DNA of 64,000 nt from the NCBI RefSeq assembly GCF_001514265.1, contig NZ_KQ948992.1:424086-488085 (forward strand). The letters run 5' to 3'. This DNA is from Streptomyces resistomycificus (GTDB lineage: Bacteria > Actinomycetota > Actinomycetes > Streptomycetales > Streptomycetaceae). This document shows, piece after piece, positions 17,051-25,388 of this stretch. Both the position numbers and the translations under genes were made by a program. A model generated the notes under the pieces. That model saw nothing but the letters and a program-made list of their open reading frames with translations. It ran no database searches and had not been told where the DNA came from. Position 1 is the first letter of the stretch. Each line of letters opens with the position of its first letter.

Positions 17051-17608
17051 TTAGGCGGCCTCCTTCATCTCGTCAGAAGGTCCGGTGAAGAGACCCGGGC
17101 CGACCTTGCGGAGGTGGCCTCCGTCGGCGAGCCGCTTCAGTGCTGCGCGGATACCCTCGACCTGAGTCCGCTTGGGGTTGGTGCGCCCCAAGGCGATTGC
17201 CACCTCCTTGGGGCGAAGCGGACGATCCGCGCTTGATACGAGCGTCACGATGCGCAGGCTTACCGGGCCGAGTTCACGACTGTCGAGCGGGCGTTGGCGC
17301 CTTTGAGGGGGAACCCGATCGGATTTCGGCGTGGCAGGCTCCCGAGAGGGGGAGCTTGCGCAGCCCTCGCCGTCTTCCGCTGGCCCCTCATCCGCCTCTG
17401 TAACGTGCAACTGCTCTGTGACTGGATGCTTCTCCGACCGGGACGTGTCAGTCGGGTCTGCGAGCAGCGCCTGAACCGTCCGCCGAGTGATAGCTAGGTG
17501 CGCCAGGCGTTCCTCCAGGCACGCCACCTCACTCCGCAGATGATCGAGTGCCTCTCGGACCGCACCTTCTTCTGCGTCCAGACGCTGGAAGAGTGACTCG
17601 CCCCCCAC
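17051..17608 (-). CDS. Coiled-coil and winged-helix protein of unknown function
   Basis: About 185 residues from GTG 17608, which has GGGAG five bases upstream. The frame stays open to 17713 but without a ribosome site. Residues ~1-50 predict a coiled coil (LFQRLDAEEGAVREALDHLRSEVACLEERLAHL). A polar linker follows, then a winged-helix region (LRIVTLVSSADRPLRPKEVAIALGRTN ... GIRAALKRLADGGHLRKVGPGLFTG). Such proteins are common on Streptomyces mobile DNA and have no established function that I know. A regulatory role is inferred only from the fold. A palindrome at 17749-17771 lies upstream. Confidence 0.55.
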   Translation of the reverse strand: MGGESLFQRLDAEEGAVREALDHLRSEVACLEERLAHLAITRRTVQALLADPTDTSRSEKHPVTEQLHVTEADEGPAEDGEGCASSPSREPATPKSDRVPPQRRQRPLDSRELGPVSLRIVTLVSSADRPLRPKEVAIALGRTNPKRTQVEGIRAALKRLADGGHLRKVGPGLFTGPSDEMKEAA

Positions 17609-17748
17609 TGCTACTCCCGTCCCCGACTGGCTTGCGTACCCCCTATTGCCGGGGCTGCGCTGCATAAGTGCGACGGACAAGACTGTAAGGGGCAGGCGTA
17701 CTGCTAGGCCCAAAAGCGGCCCTATTTCACCCGACCGGGAAGGCCACT

Positions 17749-17771
17749 CCTACATGTTGCCTGCATGTAGG
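17749..17771. promoter_or_regulatory. Palindrome upstream of the winged-helix gene
   Basis: CCTACATG-TTGCCTG-CATGTAGG has perfect 8-bp arms. It lies in the gap between the Nudix-like stop and the winged-helix gene and could be an autoregulatory operator or a small terminator. Confidence 0.45.
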
Positions 17772-17814
17772 GGTCTCGCGAGCTGTGCCACCAATCCTCA
17801 CCCGCGTGCTGTGG

Positions 17815-18300
17815 CTAGTACAAGGTGATCGGGCCGTCCGGTAGCCAGCCCTCGAGATAGCCAGCCACCAACGTTGCAGTGGTGTCACCATGCGGTTCCT
17901 GTAGGACATCATCCAGTCTCATGCGCGGCACCCACTGCATAGACGCGGCTGCCTGAAAACCACTGTCCAGGGCAGTGTGCTGGACCCGGTTGGTGCGAGC
18001 GATCAAAACCCGTTCCCCCGTCCGTACCCTGGGTGAGCCGTCCGTAGACGGCGGCGTGAATCGATGCCCTACGACTGAACCCCATCGCAACAGGTGGCCC
18101 GCAAAGCAGTCTCTGGCTAGCCGGGTAGCCGCTTCCATCTGGCTCTCCTGTGGGTGCACCGCGCACCGAGGCAGCGTCCATGGCGAGGCTGCTCTTGGTG
18201 ACCGGAGTGCTCTTGGTGACCGGAGGAGCGCTACACGTTCCGCGTTGTCGATCACGACCAGCGTCAACAGGAGGCGAGGCGTGGGATTGGGCAAGCTCAT
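17815..18300 (-). CDS. Degenerate Nudix-like protein
   Basis: 161 residues from ATG 18300. The start LLLTLVVIDNAERVALLRS and the pattern HPQESQMEAATRLARDCFAG follow the Nudix layout. The GxxxEAAxREVxEExG box is eroded: the Arg-Glu...Glu-Glu metal ligands are replaced, so hydrolase activity is doubtful. The segment ALRSPRALRSPRA is a tandem 18-bp DNA duplication at about 18190-18226. The 20-bp palindrome ends 17 bp upstream of the start. Nudix genes under GntR-type control occur on actinomycete integrative elements such as pSAM2 (pif), so this may be a mobile-element immunity gene. That is inference only. Confidence 0.5.
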   Translation of the reverse strand: MSLPNPTPRLLLTLVVIDNAERVALLRSPRALRSPRAASPWTLPRCAVHPQESQMEAATRLARDCFAGHLLRWGSVVGHRFTPPSTDGSPRVRTGERVLIARTNRVQHTALDSGFQAAASMQWVPRMRLDDVLQEPHGDTTATLVAGYLEGWLPDGPITLY

Positions 18301-18316
18301 GGGTGAAGCATCAAGT

Positions 18317-18336
18317 GTGGCTAGACAAGTAGCCAC
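18317..18336. promoter_or_regulatory. 20-bp palindromic operator, copy 2
   Basis: GTGGCTA-GACAAG-TAGCCAC matches the site at 16454-16473 at 19 of 20 bases. It sits 17 bp before the Nudix-like start and in the 348-bp divergent region shared with mad2, so the same regulator could influence the defence operon. Confidence 0.75.
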
Positions 18337-18580
18337 CCCGCTTGGTCCATATGGCGGGATATGGGATGCGATGGTCTGAGCTTTGCTCGGGTCCGTGCCG
18401 TGAACTCTTCGCCAAGGGGCTTCTCGCTCGGTCCTTACACGCATGAGAGCTATGTGGCCCACTCGACAGCGGGCTGCCCTGGCGTCCCGCAGTCGTACGC
18501 TGATCTGGCGTCGAATCGGCCGATGTCCCTGGGTGTAAGTGCGACGCCATCGTCAAATCCCGCACTGCCTTAAGGTGTGG

Positions 18581-18593
18581 GTGCGCAGCGCAC
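18581..18593. promoter_or_regulatory. Palindrome upstream of mad2
   Basis: GTGCGC-A-GCGCAC is a perfect 13-bp palindrome with partly matching flanks (TGTGG and ACACA), 55 bp before the mad2 ATG. It is a candidate operator for the defence operon. The rest of 18337-18580 shows no gene I can support. Confidence 0.4.
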
Positions 18594-18648
18594 ACAGACG
18601 TATCCGTCCGCGGGACCGACGGTAGTCGGAATGGAGTAGAAGGTATAC

Positions 18649-20823
18649 ATGGCCGACGAGCAGCTGGACCTCGGCATCCCCGTGCCGGAGAAGCCGATGA
18701 AAAACGGGCGGCCCGAGCAGCAGTCCGGCCAGACCGGCGTACCTCGAAAGCTCGGCGACGACGAGACGATCGACTACATCAGCAACAAGGACGTCGTCAA
18801 GCTGACCGACGCCGAGATCGTCCGCCAGCGCATCGCCAAGGTGCTGGTGCACCAGTACGGCATTAACCCGGAGGACATGGTCCGCGACTACCCGCTCCAG
18901 GTCCTCAACACAGAGACCGGCCGGATGAGCCGCAAGCGGGCGAGCATCGCGATCTTCGAGCACGACAAGCCGAAGACGCCGGAGAACCTGAAGCGCATCG
19001 TCGTCACCAAGGCCCGCCCCAAGAACGGCCGTACGGTTACCAAGATCCGCACCTACGCCCAGGCGGACGCCCAGTTGCAGGAGCTCCGCGATCTGATGAC
19101 CGCCGCCGGGCCATCCTGCACCTTGGGCATGTGGACCGACGACAAGGACCTGTACTTCGTCGAGCGCGAGAGCACCCGTTTCGAGCCGCGCTTCCATCCG
19201 CTGCCGAACTGGCCGCGGGGCGACGACGAGGAGTTCGACGCCACCCGCGACGCCTCGTCCCTGGCGGAGCTCCGGCACGCGGACGAGTACATGCTCCGCT
19301 TCGCTTTCCGGCGCTGCCACAATTTCATCCACGGCAACGAGGGCCTGCCCAAGGACGCCGCCTTCTGGCAGTTCCTCTACGTCCTCTTCGCCAAGATCCA
19401 TGACGAACGGCTGGTGCGTGAGAAGGGGCGGGCACCGCGCTTCCGCGTCGGCATCGAGGACCTGGACAAGGAGGGCCGCACGGGGAGCCCGGCCGTCGCC
19501 GCCCGGATAAGGGAGCTCTTCGAGGAGGTCAAGACCGACTACGCGGACCAGGGGCTGTTCGACGACCGTGACCGGCTGACCCTGTCCGAGCCGGCACTCA
19601 CCTTCATCACCAGCGAGCTGGCCCCCTTCAGCCTCTACGCCACACCCATCGACGCCAAGGGCGTGGCATACCAGGAACTCGTGGGTGACAACCTGCGTGG
19701 TGACCGTGGCCAGTACTTCACCCCCACAGGGGCGGTGAGGCTGATGGTGGACATCCTCGCCCCCAGGGAGCACGAGACCGTTTTCGACCCCTGCTGCGGA
19801 ACGGGCGGCTTCCTCCGGGAGACCCTCAACTACCTCCAGGAGCAGTGGAAGCCGAAGAACGGCACCTTCACCAGCCAGGAGTACGCCGAGATCCTGCCAC
19901 CCCTGCGCAAGAAGCTCGCCGCGTACGCGCGCGGGCACATCTTCGGCGCCGACTTCGACCCCTTCCTGCGCCGCGCCGCTGCCATGGGCGTCATGATGCT
20001 CACCGACATCGCAGGCAACATCTACCAGATGGACTCGATCGCCTTCCCCGACGGCCACCTGCCGGGCAACGACGAGGCGAAGAGGGTGCCGCAGATCCAG
20101 CTCGGTGCCGTGGACGTCCTGATGACGAACCCCCCGTTCGGCTCCGACATCCCATTTTCCGAGGCTGCGGTGCTGGGCAGGTATCGAGATCGGGTGCGCC
20201 AGCGCGGCGGCGACTGGGGTGTCGCCTGGAACTACACCCGCGAGAACGGCGAGCTGAAGAAGTCGGGTGAGGCCACGGCCGTCTCCCCCGAGCAGCTCTT
20301 CGTGCAGCGCGCCATTGAGTGGGTCAGGCCGGGAGGACGCATTGGCATCGTCCTGCCCAACGGCATCCTGTCCAACCCCGGGCCCTCGGACGAGGCGGTA
20401 CGCCGGTTCATCCTGCAGGAGTGCTGGGTCATGGCCAGCGTCGAACTACCGGTGGAGACGTTCATCTACGAGGCCGGGGTCAACATTCTCACCACCCTGC
20501 TTTTCCTCGTCCGCAAGACGGACGAGGAAAAGCAGGCCGAGCGCTTCCACGGCTCGGAGGACTACCCCGTGTTCATGGCGGTCGCCGAGAAGGTGGGCAT
20601 CGACCGCCGGGGGAAGTCCGTCGTCGTCCGTTCCCCGGAGGGCCATGTCGTCACCGAGGAGTACGAGGACGAGGAAGTCCTCCGGATCGCCGGCGTAGAG
20701 GTGCGGCGCACGTTCAAGCGGGAGCGCCCCATCCCCGACAACGACCTTCCTAAGATTGCGGAGAGGTACCACGAGTTCGTAGCGCGGTATGCCCGCGAGC
20801 TTCCCTGGAAGGCTCGTACGTGA
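18649..20823 (+). CDS. mad2: MADS DNA methyltransferase MAD2
   Basis: 724 residues from ATG 18649. An HsdM-like N6-adenine methyltransferase core lies at residues ~310-650: a helical HsdM N-domain, SAM motif FDPCCGTGGF (379-388), catalytic NPPFG (494-498), and RIGIVLPNGILSNPG. Before it, residues ~40-200 resemble the HsdR N-terminal nuclease-like fold (ISNKDVVKLTDAEIVRQRIAKVLV). The positions usually held by the nuclease Asp and Glu are Ser99 and Thr120, so this part is probably not a nuclease. The role inferred from MADS is to mark host DNA together with MAD5 for self/non-self discrimination. It is coupled to mad3 by a GTGA overlap. Confidence 0.88.
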   Translation: MADEQLDLGIPVPEKPMKNGRPEQQSGQTGVPRKLGDDETIDYISNKDVVKLTDAEIVRQRIAKVLVHQYGINPEDMVRDYPLQVLNTETGRMSRKRASIAIFEHDKPKTPENLKRIVVTKARPKNGRTVTKIRTYAQADAQLQELRDLMTAAGPSCTLGMWTDDKDLYFVERESTRFEPRFHPLPNWPRGDDEEFDATRDASSLAELRHADEYMLRFAFRRCHNFIHGNEGLPKDAAFWQFLYVLFAKIHDERLVREKGRAPRFRVGIEDLDKEGRTGSPAVAARIRELFEEVKTDYADQGLFDDRDRLTLSEPALTFITSELAPFSLYATPIDAKGVAYQELVGDNLRGDRGQYFTPTGAVRLMVDILAPREHETVFDPCCGTGGFLRETLNYLQEQWKPKNGTFTSQEYAEILPPLRKKLAAYARGHIFGADFDPFLRRAAAMGVMMLTDIAGNIYQMDSIAFPDGHLPGNDEAKRVPQIQLGAVDVLMTNPPFGSDIPFSEAAVLGRYRDRVRQRGGDWGVAWNYTRENGELKKSGEATAVSPEQLFVQRAIEWVRPGGRIGIVLPNGILSNPGPSDEAVRRFILQECWVMASVELPVETFIYEAGVNILTTLLFLVRKTDEEKQAERFHGSEDYPVFMAVAEKVGIDRRGKSVVVRSPEGHVVTEEYEDEEVLRIAGVEVRRTFKRERPIPDNDLPKIAERYHEFVARYARELPWKART

Positions 20824-22160
20824 TCACCCGGATCGAGGCCTACAACTACCGCTGCTTCGAGGACCTGGCCGTCGACCTGTCCCGCTTCCACGTACTCGCC
20901 GGCGCGAACGGGTCGGGCAAGAGCACCCTGCTGGACATCCCCGTCCTGCTCGGCGAGCTGCTGACCTCCCGCCGGATCGAGGATGCCTTCCTGGACCTCT
21001 CCCCGGCTACCGGGCGGCCTCCTCGGGCTCTGTCCCTCATGGAACTCGCCCACCGGGGTCGGGACGGAGGTTTCGGCTTCGCCATGGAAGCTCGGCTTCC
21101 CGGTCCGGTCGCCGACGTGATCGCCGAGTCCAGCCGCGATCCGCGGTTCCCCGCGCCCACGCATCTGAGGTACGAGCTCCACCTCGAACCTGTGGACGGC
21201 GGGCGGGGGCTGGAGATCGCCGGCGAGTATCTGGTGCTCTTCCATGAGGAGACCCCGGTCCGGCCGATCCCCGAGGTGAAAGCCCTCGGCGATCCGGATG
21301 AGGCCACGGTCACCGGGCGGGGCCGCAACCAGCGCATCAACCCTCAGTGGCACGAGCCCTGGCGCCCGGTGATCGCTCGTACCCGCGGTCCCGTCGTCCG
21401 CTTCACCCCTGAGGCGGGACGGCAGGGCCAACAGCTCAATTTCCGGAGCCAGCAAAGCAACCTGGCTCTGGCCACCGTCCCCTTCGACGACACGCAGTTC
21501 CCCGCCGCGCTGTGGTTCCAGGACCTCCTCCGCAACGGCGCCATCCTCTACGCACCCGAGTGGTCCGCGCTCCGTCAGGCTGCCCCGCCCGCTGGCCGCG
21601 AACCGAGACTCGACACTCAGGGCCTCAACGCCCCCTGGCTCGCTAGCCAGCTCCAGCGCGACGACCCCGCGCGGTACGGCGCCTGGGTCGACCTGGTCCA
21701 ACTCGCTCTGCCGCAGGTCGAAGCAGTCGAGGTCGTCGAACGCGAGGAGGACCGCCACGCCTACTTCCGCGTGACCTACGGCGGTGGCTACCAGGTCACC
21801 TCCTCGGGCCTGTCCGACGGCACCCTGCGGGTACTCGCCTTCACACTTCTGCCGTACCTGACCCGCACCCCCGCTCTGCTGGTCACCGAGGAGCCGGAGA
21901 ACGGCATCTACCCCCAGGCCATCGAGATCGTCATGCAGGCGCTGCGGACCGTACGTGGCAGCCAGGTCCTCGTCGCCTCCCAGTCGCCGCTGGTCCTGGC
22001 CCAGGCCGACCTCGCCGACGTCCTCGCCACCCGCATGGACCCCGAGACGGGCGCGGTCACCGTCGTACGCGGCGACCACCACCCGCGTATGGCCGACTGG
22101 CGCGCGGGTCTGGACGACCTCGATCTCGGCACGCTCTTCGCCACAGGAGTCTTCGAGTGA
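20820..22160 (+). CDS. mad3: MADS AAA family ATPase MAD3
   Basis: 446 residues from GTG 20820, overlapping the mad2 stop. It starts ITRIEAYNYRCFEDLAVDL, the usual opening of OLD/RecF-type AAA_21 ATPases. Walker A is GANGSGKST (28-36). A signature-like SSGLSDGTLRVLAF precedes the Walker B region LLVTEEPENGIYP (Glu357, Glu358, Glu360), where the usual DEPE is EEPE. VLVASQSPLVL is the switch segment. No nuclease domain is fused, but the next gene may supply a TOPRIM-like partner. ATP-dependent sensing or clamp activity in the MADS complex is inferred. Confidence 0.87.
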   Translation: MITRIEAYNYRCFEDLAVDLSRFHVLAGANGSGKSTLLDIPVLLGELLTSRRIEDAFLDLSPATGRPPRALSLMELAHRGRDGGFGFAMEARLPGPVADVIAESSRDPRFPAPTHLRYELHLEPVDGGRGLEIAGEYLVLFHEETPVRPIPEVKALGDPDEATVTGRGRNQRINPQWHEPWRPVIARTRGPVVRFTPEAGRQGQQLNFRSQQSNLALATVPFDDTQFPAALWFQDLLRNGAILYAPEWSALRQAAPPAGREPRLDTQGLNAPWLASQLQRDDPARYGAWVDLVQLALPQVEAVEVVEREEDRHAYFRVTYGGGYQVTSSGLSDGTLRVLAFTLLPYLTRTPALLVTEEPENGIYPQAIEIVMQALRTVRGSQVLVASQSPLVLAQADLADVLATRMDPETGAVTVVRGDHHPRMADWRAGLDDLDLGTLFATGVFE

Positions 22161-22960
22161 GCCGCGCGACTGCGAAGGGGCGGCGTTCCGGTTCCGGTTC
22201 CGCGACGCCCTTGGCCTCCTCCGTACCCCAGCAGTCGGCTCCGGTGGAGGAGGGGGCGAAGCGGGAGCTGGTCTTCCTGGTCGCCGACAAGGGCATGGAG
22301 GCCATGATCGGTACCTTCCTGGGGCGGCAGGACTTCCACTACAAACTGGGCTGCGCCCGCTTCGACTTCAACCACAAGACCGACATCGTCAGGGCGGGCG
22401 GACACGATCCCGGGCTGGTGAAGAGGGAAGCGGGCAAGATCCTCAACCGGCGCAGACGTGAGTACCGCCGTGCGGTCGTGGTTGTCGACAACGCCTACGA
22501 GGGCTCCCCTGGCCCGGACGAGATCCATGACCGGATCGCCGCGCAACTGGACGGCGTCTGGGAGCAGTTCGAGGTCATCGTCATCAACCCCGAGTTGGAG
22601 AACTGGTTCTGGGTCGACGACCCGGGCCTGGTCAAGCGGGTTCTCCTGTGGACACCGAAGGGCGGCGACCGCACGCCGAGACAGGTGCTGGAGGAGGCCG
22701 GTCTGTGGCAGCCCGCGGCCGCCAAGCCCGGTGACCCGAAGCGGGCGGTGGAGTACCTCTACGCGGAGGGCTACACCGGCGACCAGAACAACGGCATCTT
22801 CAAGCGGCTGGCCCTCGCTCTGCCCTCCGTGCGAAGGTGCACGGACGAGTCGTTCCAGCGGCTGATGGCCACGTTGGCCGAATGGTTCCCCGCCCAGGAG
22901 GCGACGGCGGCGGGGGAGTACGGGACTGATCACACCAAGCAGACGGAGTCCAAGCAGTGA
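22157..22960 (+). CDS. mad4: MADS protein MAD4
   Basis: 267 residues from GTG 22157, overlapping mad3 (GTGA). A low-complexity N-terminus of ~35 residues precedes a compact domain. That domain has ELVFLVADKGMEAMIG, a hydrophobic strand ending in Asp-Asn (RAVVVVDNAYEGSPG) and VIVINPELENWFW. Acidic residues after hydrophobic strands recall TOPRIM/DUF4276-like partners of OLD-type ATPases, so a nuclease or effector role with MAD3 is plausible but unproven. The last 20 residues are polar and probably flexible. The function is not established, and the name comes from the position and content of the conserved mad2-mad3-mad4-mad5 order. Confidence 0.8.
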   Translation: MSRATAKGRRSGSGSATPLASSVPQQSAPVEEGAKRELVFLVADKGMEAMIGTFLGRQDFHYKLGCARFDFNHKTDIVRAGGHDPGLVKREAGKILNRRRREYRRAVVVVDNAYEGSPGPDEIHDRIAAQLDGVWEQFEVIVINPELENWFWVDDPGLVKRVLLWTPKGGDRTPRQVLEEAGLWQPAAAKPGDPKRAVEYLYAEGYTGDQNNGIFKRLALALPSVRRCTDESFQRLMATLAEWFPAQEATAAGEYGTDHTKQTESKQ

Positions 22961-24411
22961 AGACCGCGTCCACAGAAAACCCGGTCCGACTCAGCTGGCT
23001 CCGGGAGCAGGGGCTTCGTCTGGACGCGGCGCCCTATCTGTCGGGAGCGTTCGCGGCGAAGCAGTTGCTGAAGCGGCTTTCGGTTCGCAAGGACCCGCTG
23101 TCGGACCTCACAGCCGGGCACAATGGAGGCATTTTCAACGGCCCCAAGTTCAGCCGCGTTTACGTCAATGACCCTGAGCAGGGCGTTCCTTTTCTTGGCA
23201 GCACCGACATGATGGAAGCCGATCTCACGCATCTGCCGCTGCTCGGCCATGAGGTCGCCAACAAATTCCAGTACTTGGAGATCCAGCCCGGGATGACGCT
23301 GATCTCTTGCTCGGGGACCATCGGGCGAATGGCGTATGTGCGGCCTGACATGCGGGGCATCTGGTCCTCGCAGCATGTGATGAAGGTCCAAGCCAATCCA
23401 GCACGGGTGAAGTCGGGGTACCTCAACACCTTCCTGCGGAGCCGTTTCGGCGTCCCTATTATCACGAGCCATGCCTACGGCGCGATCATCCAGCATATCG
23501 AGCCGCACCACATCGCGGATCTTCCGGTGCCACGTTTTGGAGAGGAGGTTGAGAACCGCATCCACGACCTCGTGGAGGAGGCGGCGTCGCTCCGGGCGGA
23601 GTTCCAGAGCGGCCTGGAGGAGGCGACCAGGGATCTGTTCACCACGGCGCGCCTGGAGAAGCTGCTCGACCTGCGGTGGCATGACCAGCCTCGGGATGTG
23701 GGCTTCACCCAGCGAGGGCTTACACCGACGACCTTGCGGGCGCTTAACTACCAGCCGAGGGCCCGCCGGATCATCGACGAGCTGCGCGAGGTGGATCACT
23801 TGCTGCTTGGGGATATCTGCAAGGACGGGCAATTGAGTCGGGGGGTGCGCTTTACGCGGGTGGACGGCGCCATTGACCCCCAAGTCAGTTATCAACTGGT
23901 GGGTCAGCGGCAGGCGTTCTGGCTTCGTCCCGAGGGGCGTTGGGTCAGTAAAGGAAAGACTCCCAGGGCTGTGCTGGCTCAGGATGAGACGATTCTCGTC
24001 GCCGCCAGAGGAACTCTTGGCGAGAACGAGGTGTACGGTCGCCCCATCTTCGTGACTGGCGCATGGCGCCAAAAGGCTTTTTCGGAGGATTTCCTTCGTA
24101 TTCGCTCGGGGGTATCAGAAGTCTCCGGCGCCTATCTATTTGCATTCTTCCGTTCAGAGGCGTTGTTCCGCATCATGCGTTCCTTGTCCACGGGTGGGAA
24201 GCAGCAGGACATCAATACAGAGTTGTGTGCGGCGATTCCTGTGCCTCTGCTCACTGCCGCTGACCGGCACCGAATCACCGAAACGATCCGGACCGCCTAC
24301 CGCAAGCGGGACGAGGCCGACGTGAAGGAAGACCAGGCGCTGGACCTGCTGGATAAGGCGGTCGCGGAGCATACGGGCGTGGCCCCTGCGGAACTGCCCA
24401 CCCCGGCCTGA
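22957..24411 (+). CDS. mad5: MADS restriction specificity subunit MAD5 (HsdS-like)
   Basis: 484 residues from GTG 22957, overlapping mad4. There are two target-recognition halves. The first includes LISCSGTIGRMAYVRPDMRG, SSQHVMKVQ and HHIADLPVPRFGEEVENRIHDLVEEA with its connecting helix. The second includes ILVAARGTLGENEVYG, LSTGGKQQDINTEL and AAIPVPLLTAADRHRITETI followed by a helix. This bipartite layout is that of type I S subunits and implies recognition of an asymmetric, split DNA site with MAD2. Stretches of the recognition regions are visibly less GC-rich than the neighbouring genes, consistent with frequent exchange. It closes the first MADS transcription unit. Confidence 0.87.
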   Translation: MKTASTENPVRLSWLREQGLRLDAAPYLSGAFAAKQLLKRLSVRKDPLSDLTAGHNGGIFNGPKFSRVYVNDPEQGVPFLGSTDMMEADLTHLPLLGHEVANKFQYLEIQPGMTLISCSGTIGRMAYVRPDMRGIWSSQHVMKVQANPARVKSGYLNTFLRSRFGVPIITSHAYGAIIQHIEPHHIADLPVPRFGEEVENRIHDLVEEAASLRAEFQSGLEEATRDLFTTARLEKLLDLRWHDQPRDVGFTQRGLTPTTLRALNYQPRARRIIDELREVDHLLLGDICKDGQLSRGVRFTRVDGAIDPQVSYQLVGQRQAFWLRPEGRWVSKGKTPRAVLAQDETILVAARGTLGENEVYGRPIFVTGAWRQKAFSEDFLRIRSGVSEVSGAYLFAFFRSEALFRIMRSLSTGGKQQDINTELCAAIPVPLLTAADRHRITETIRTAYRKRDEADVKEDQALDLLDKAVAEHTGVAPAELPTPA

Positions 24412-24870
24412 GAAGGGGCCTGGCAGTCGTCGCGGAGACGGTTACCGAGGTGTGTGGCAGCGGGGCAGTGGCAGGGCGGCCACGTCAGCGAGTCGGGCAG
24501 CTGGGCAGGGGGCCGCCGTCGTAGTGAGCTCCTCCGCCCTGCCGATCTGCCGCCCGTCACCGGTAAGGCGGTACGTGCTGATCGTCATGCGGGACTTGCC
24601 CGGCTCGGACGAGGTTCCGGCGTTCATCGCAGGCCCTCCGTCTGCTGGTGGCAGGGGCAGCCGCAGCGGGTCATCAGCTGCAGGCTCATGCTGTGCGGCC
24701 GCAGCGCATCCTTCGTCTGTCGGCACCGGCGTCCAGGTCCTCGTACGCGGACTGCTGCCCGAGGGCGCATTCCGCCGAGCGGGTGGTGTCCGTGGCGGAC
24801 GTGGTTCGTTCGGTGCCGAACGGGGCGGCCCTGAGTTCTTGCCGCATCACGCCGCCCTCTCCACGCCGAC
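24412..24870. other. Non-coding gap between mad5 and the PIN remnant
   Basis: About 460 bp with no frame of convincing protein quality on either strand. The open frames here are GC-driven and lack ribosome sites or recognisable motifs. It probably holds the decayed front of the PIN-domain gene or the remains of a partner gene. Confidence 0.5.
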
Positions 24871-25182
24871 CACGTGCTGTTCGGGGTCGATGCCGAAGTC
24901 AGCTGCGAGCAGGAGGGCTGTCCGGCGCCGACGCTGCCCTACCCGGTCCCGCTCGCACGCGATCACGTAGGGGCGGCGCCGCATCTGAGGACCGCCATGG
25001 CGGTGATGCGAGGCTACGTCGACGCGGATGGCGGGGTGAGCGTGGGGCCCACGGACGCGATGAACGTGGCCCTGGCTGCGGCCTTCCGGACGGCCGACAT
25101 CTTCACGCCGGACGGCCACTTCCGCATGATGCGGCCGCTCGCCGGTCATCCCGCCTTCCGGCTGCTTCCCGACGATCTCTGA
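24871..25182 (+). pseudogene. Remnant of a PIN-domain (VapC-like) protein
   Basis: The readable frame ends in SVGPTDAMNVALAAAFRTAD, then IFTPDGHFRMMRPLAGHPAF and RLLPDDL. This is the C-terminal part of PIN ribonucleases: an Asp in GxTDA, then an Asp in TxDxxHF, then RPL and LLPDD. The N-terminal third with the first catalytic Asp is missing or out of frame, there is no good start, and no antitoxin gene is visible. I call it a dead toxin-like gene stranded between the two MADS transcription units. Confidence 0.55.
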
Positions 25183-25322
25183 CGGTGGGCGACTATCGAA
25201 AGCTGTGGCTTGAGCACGGCGGCTAGCTGCCCAGTTGTCAACAGCCGGTCACGCTGGGGACCCGACCACACTAGAGTGATGCGAGCACACGGCGGTGCCG
25301 TGCGGTTCACATCCGTCAACTG

Positions 25323-25345
25323 CCCCCGTGCGCAAGGCGCGGGGG
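25323..25345. promoter_or_regulatory. Hairpin in the mad6 leader
   Basis: CCCCCGTGC pairs with GCGCGGGGG through nine pairs (one G-U) around a 5-base loop, 44 bp before the mad6 ATG. It could be an operator, an attenuator or a terminator of the upstream region. Confidence 0.35.
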
Positions 25346-25388
25346 ACGTGCGAGGGTGACGGGACCGTACAGGGGGGAACAGCCGCCG

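Noticed and set aside
18361..18573. A 70-codon plus-strand frame before mad2
   Set aside because: There is no ribosome site and no recognisable content, and it lies in the regulatory region between two palindromes.
18649..24411. Ordinary type I restriction-modification operon
   Set aside because: Methylase and specificity genes are present, but there is no HsdR translocase, and an OLD-type ATPase and MAD4 lie between them.
24452..24970. Overlapping open frames in the mad5-mad6 gap
   Set aside because: They are low-complexity Arg/Ala/Gly products in several frames at once, with no ribosome site. Only the 24871-25182 frame shows family residues.
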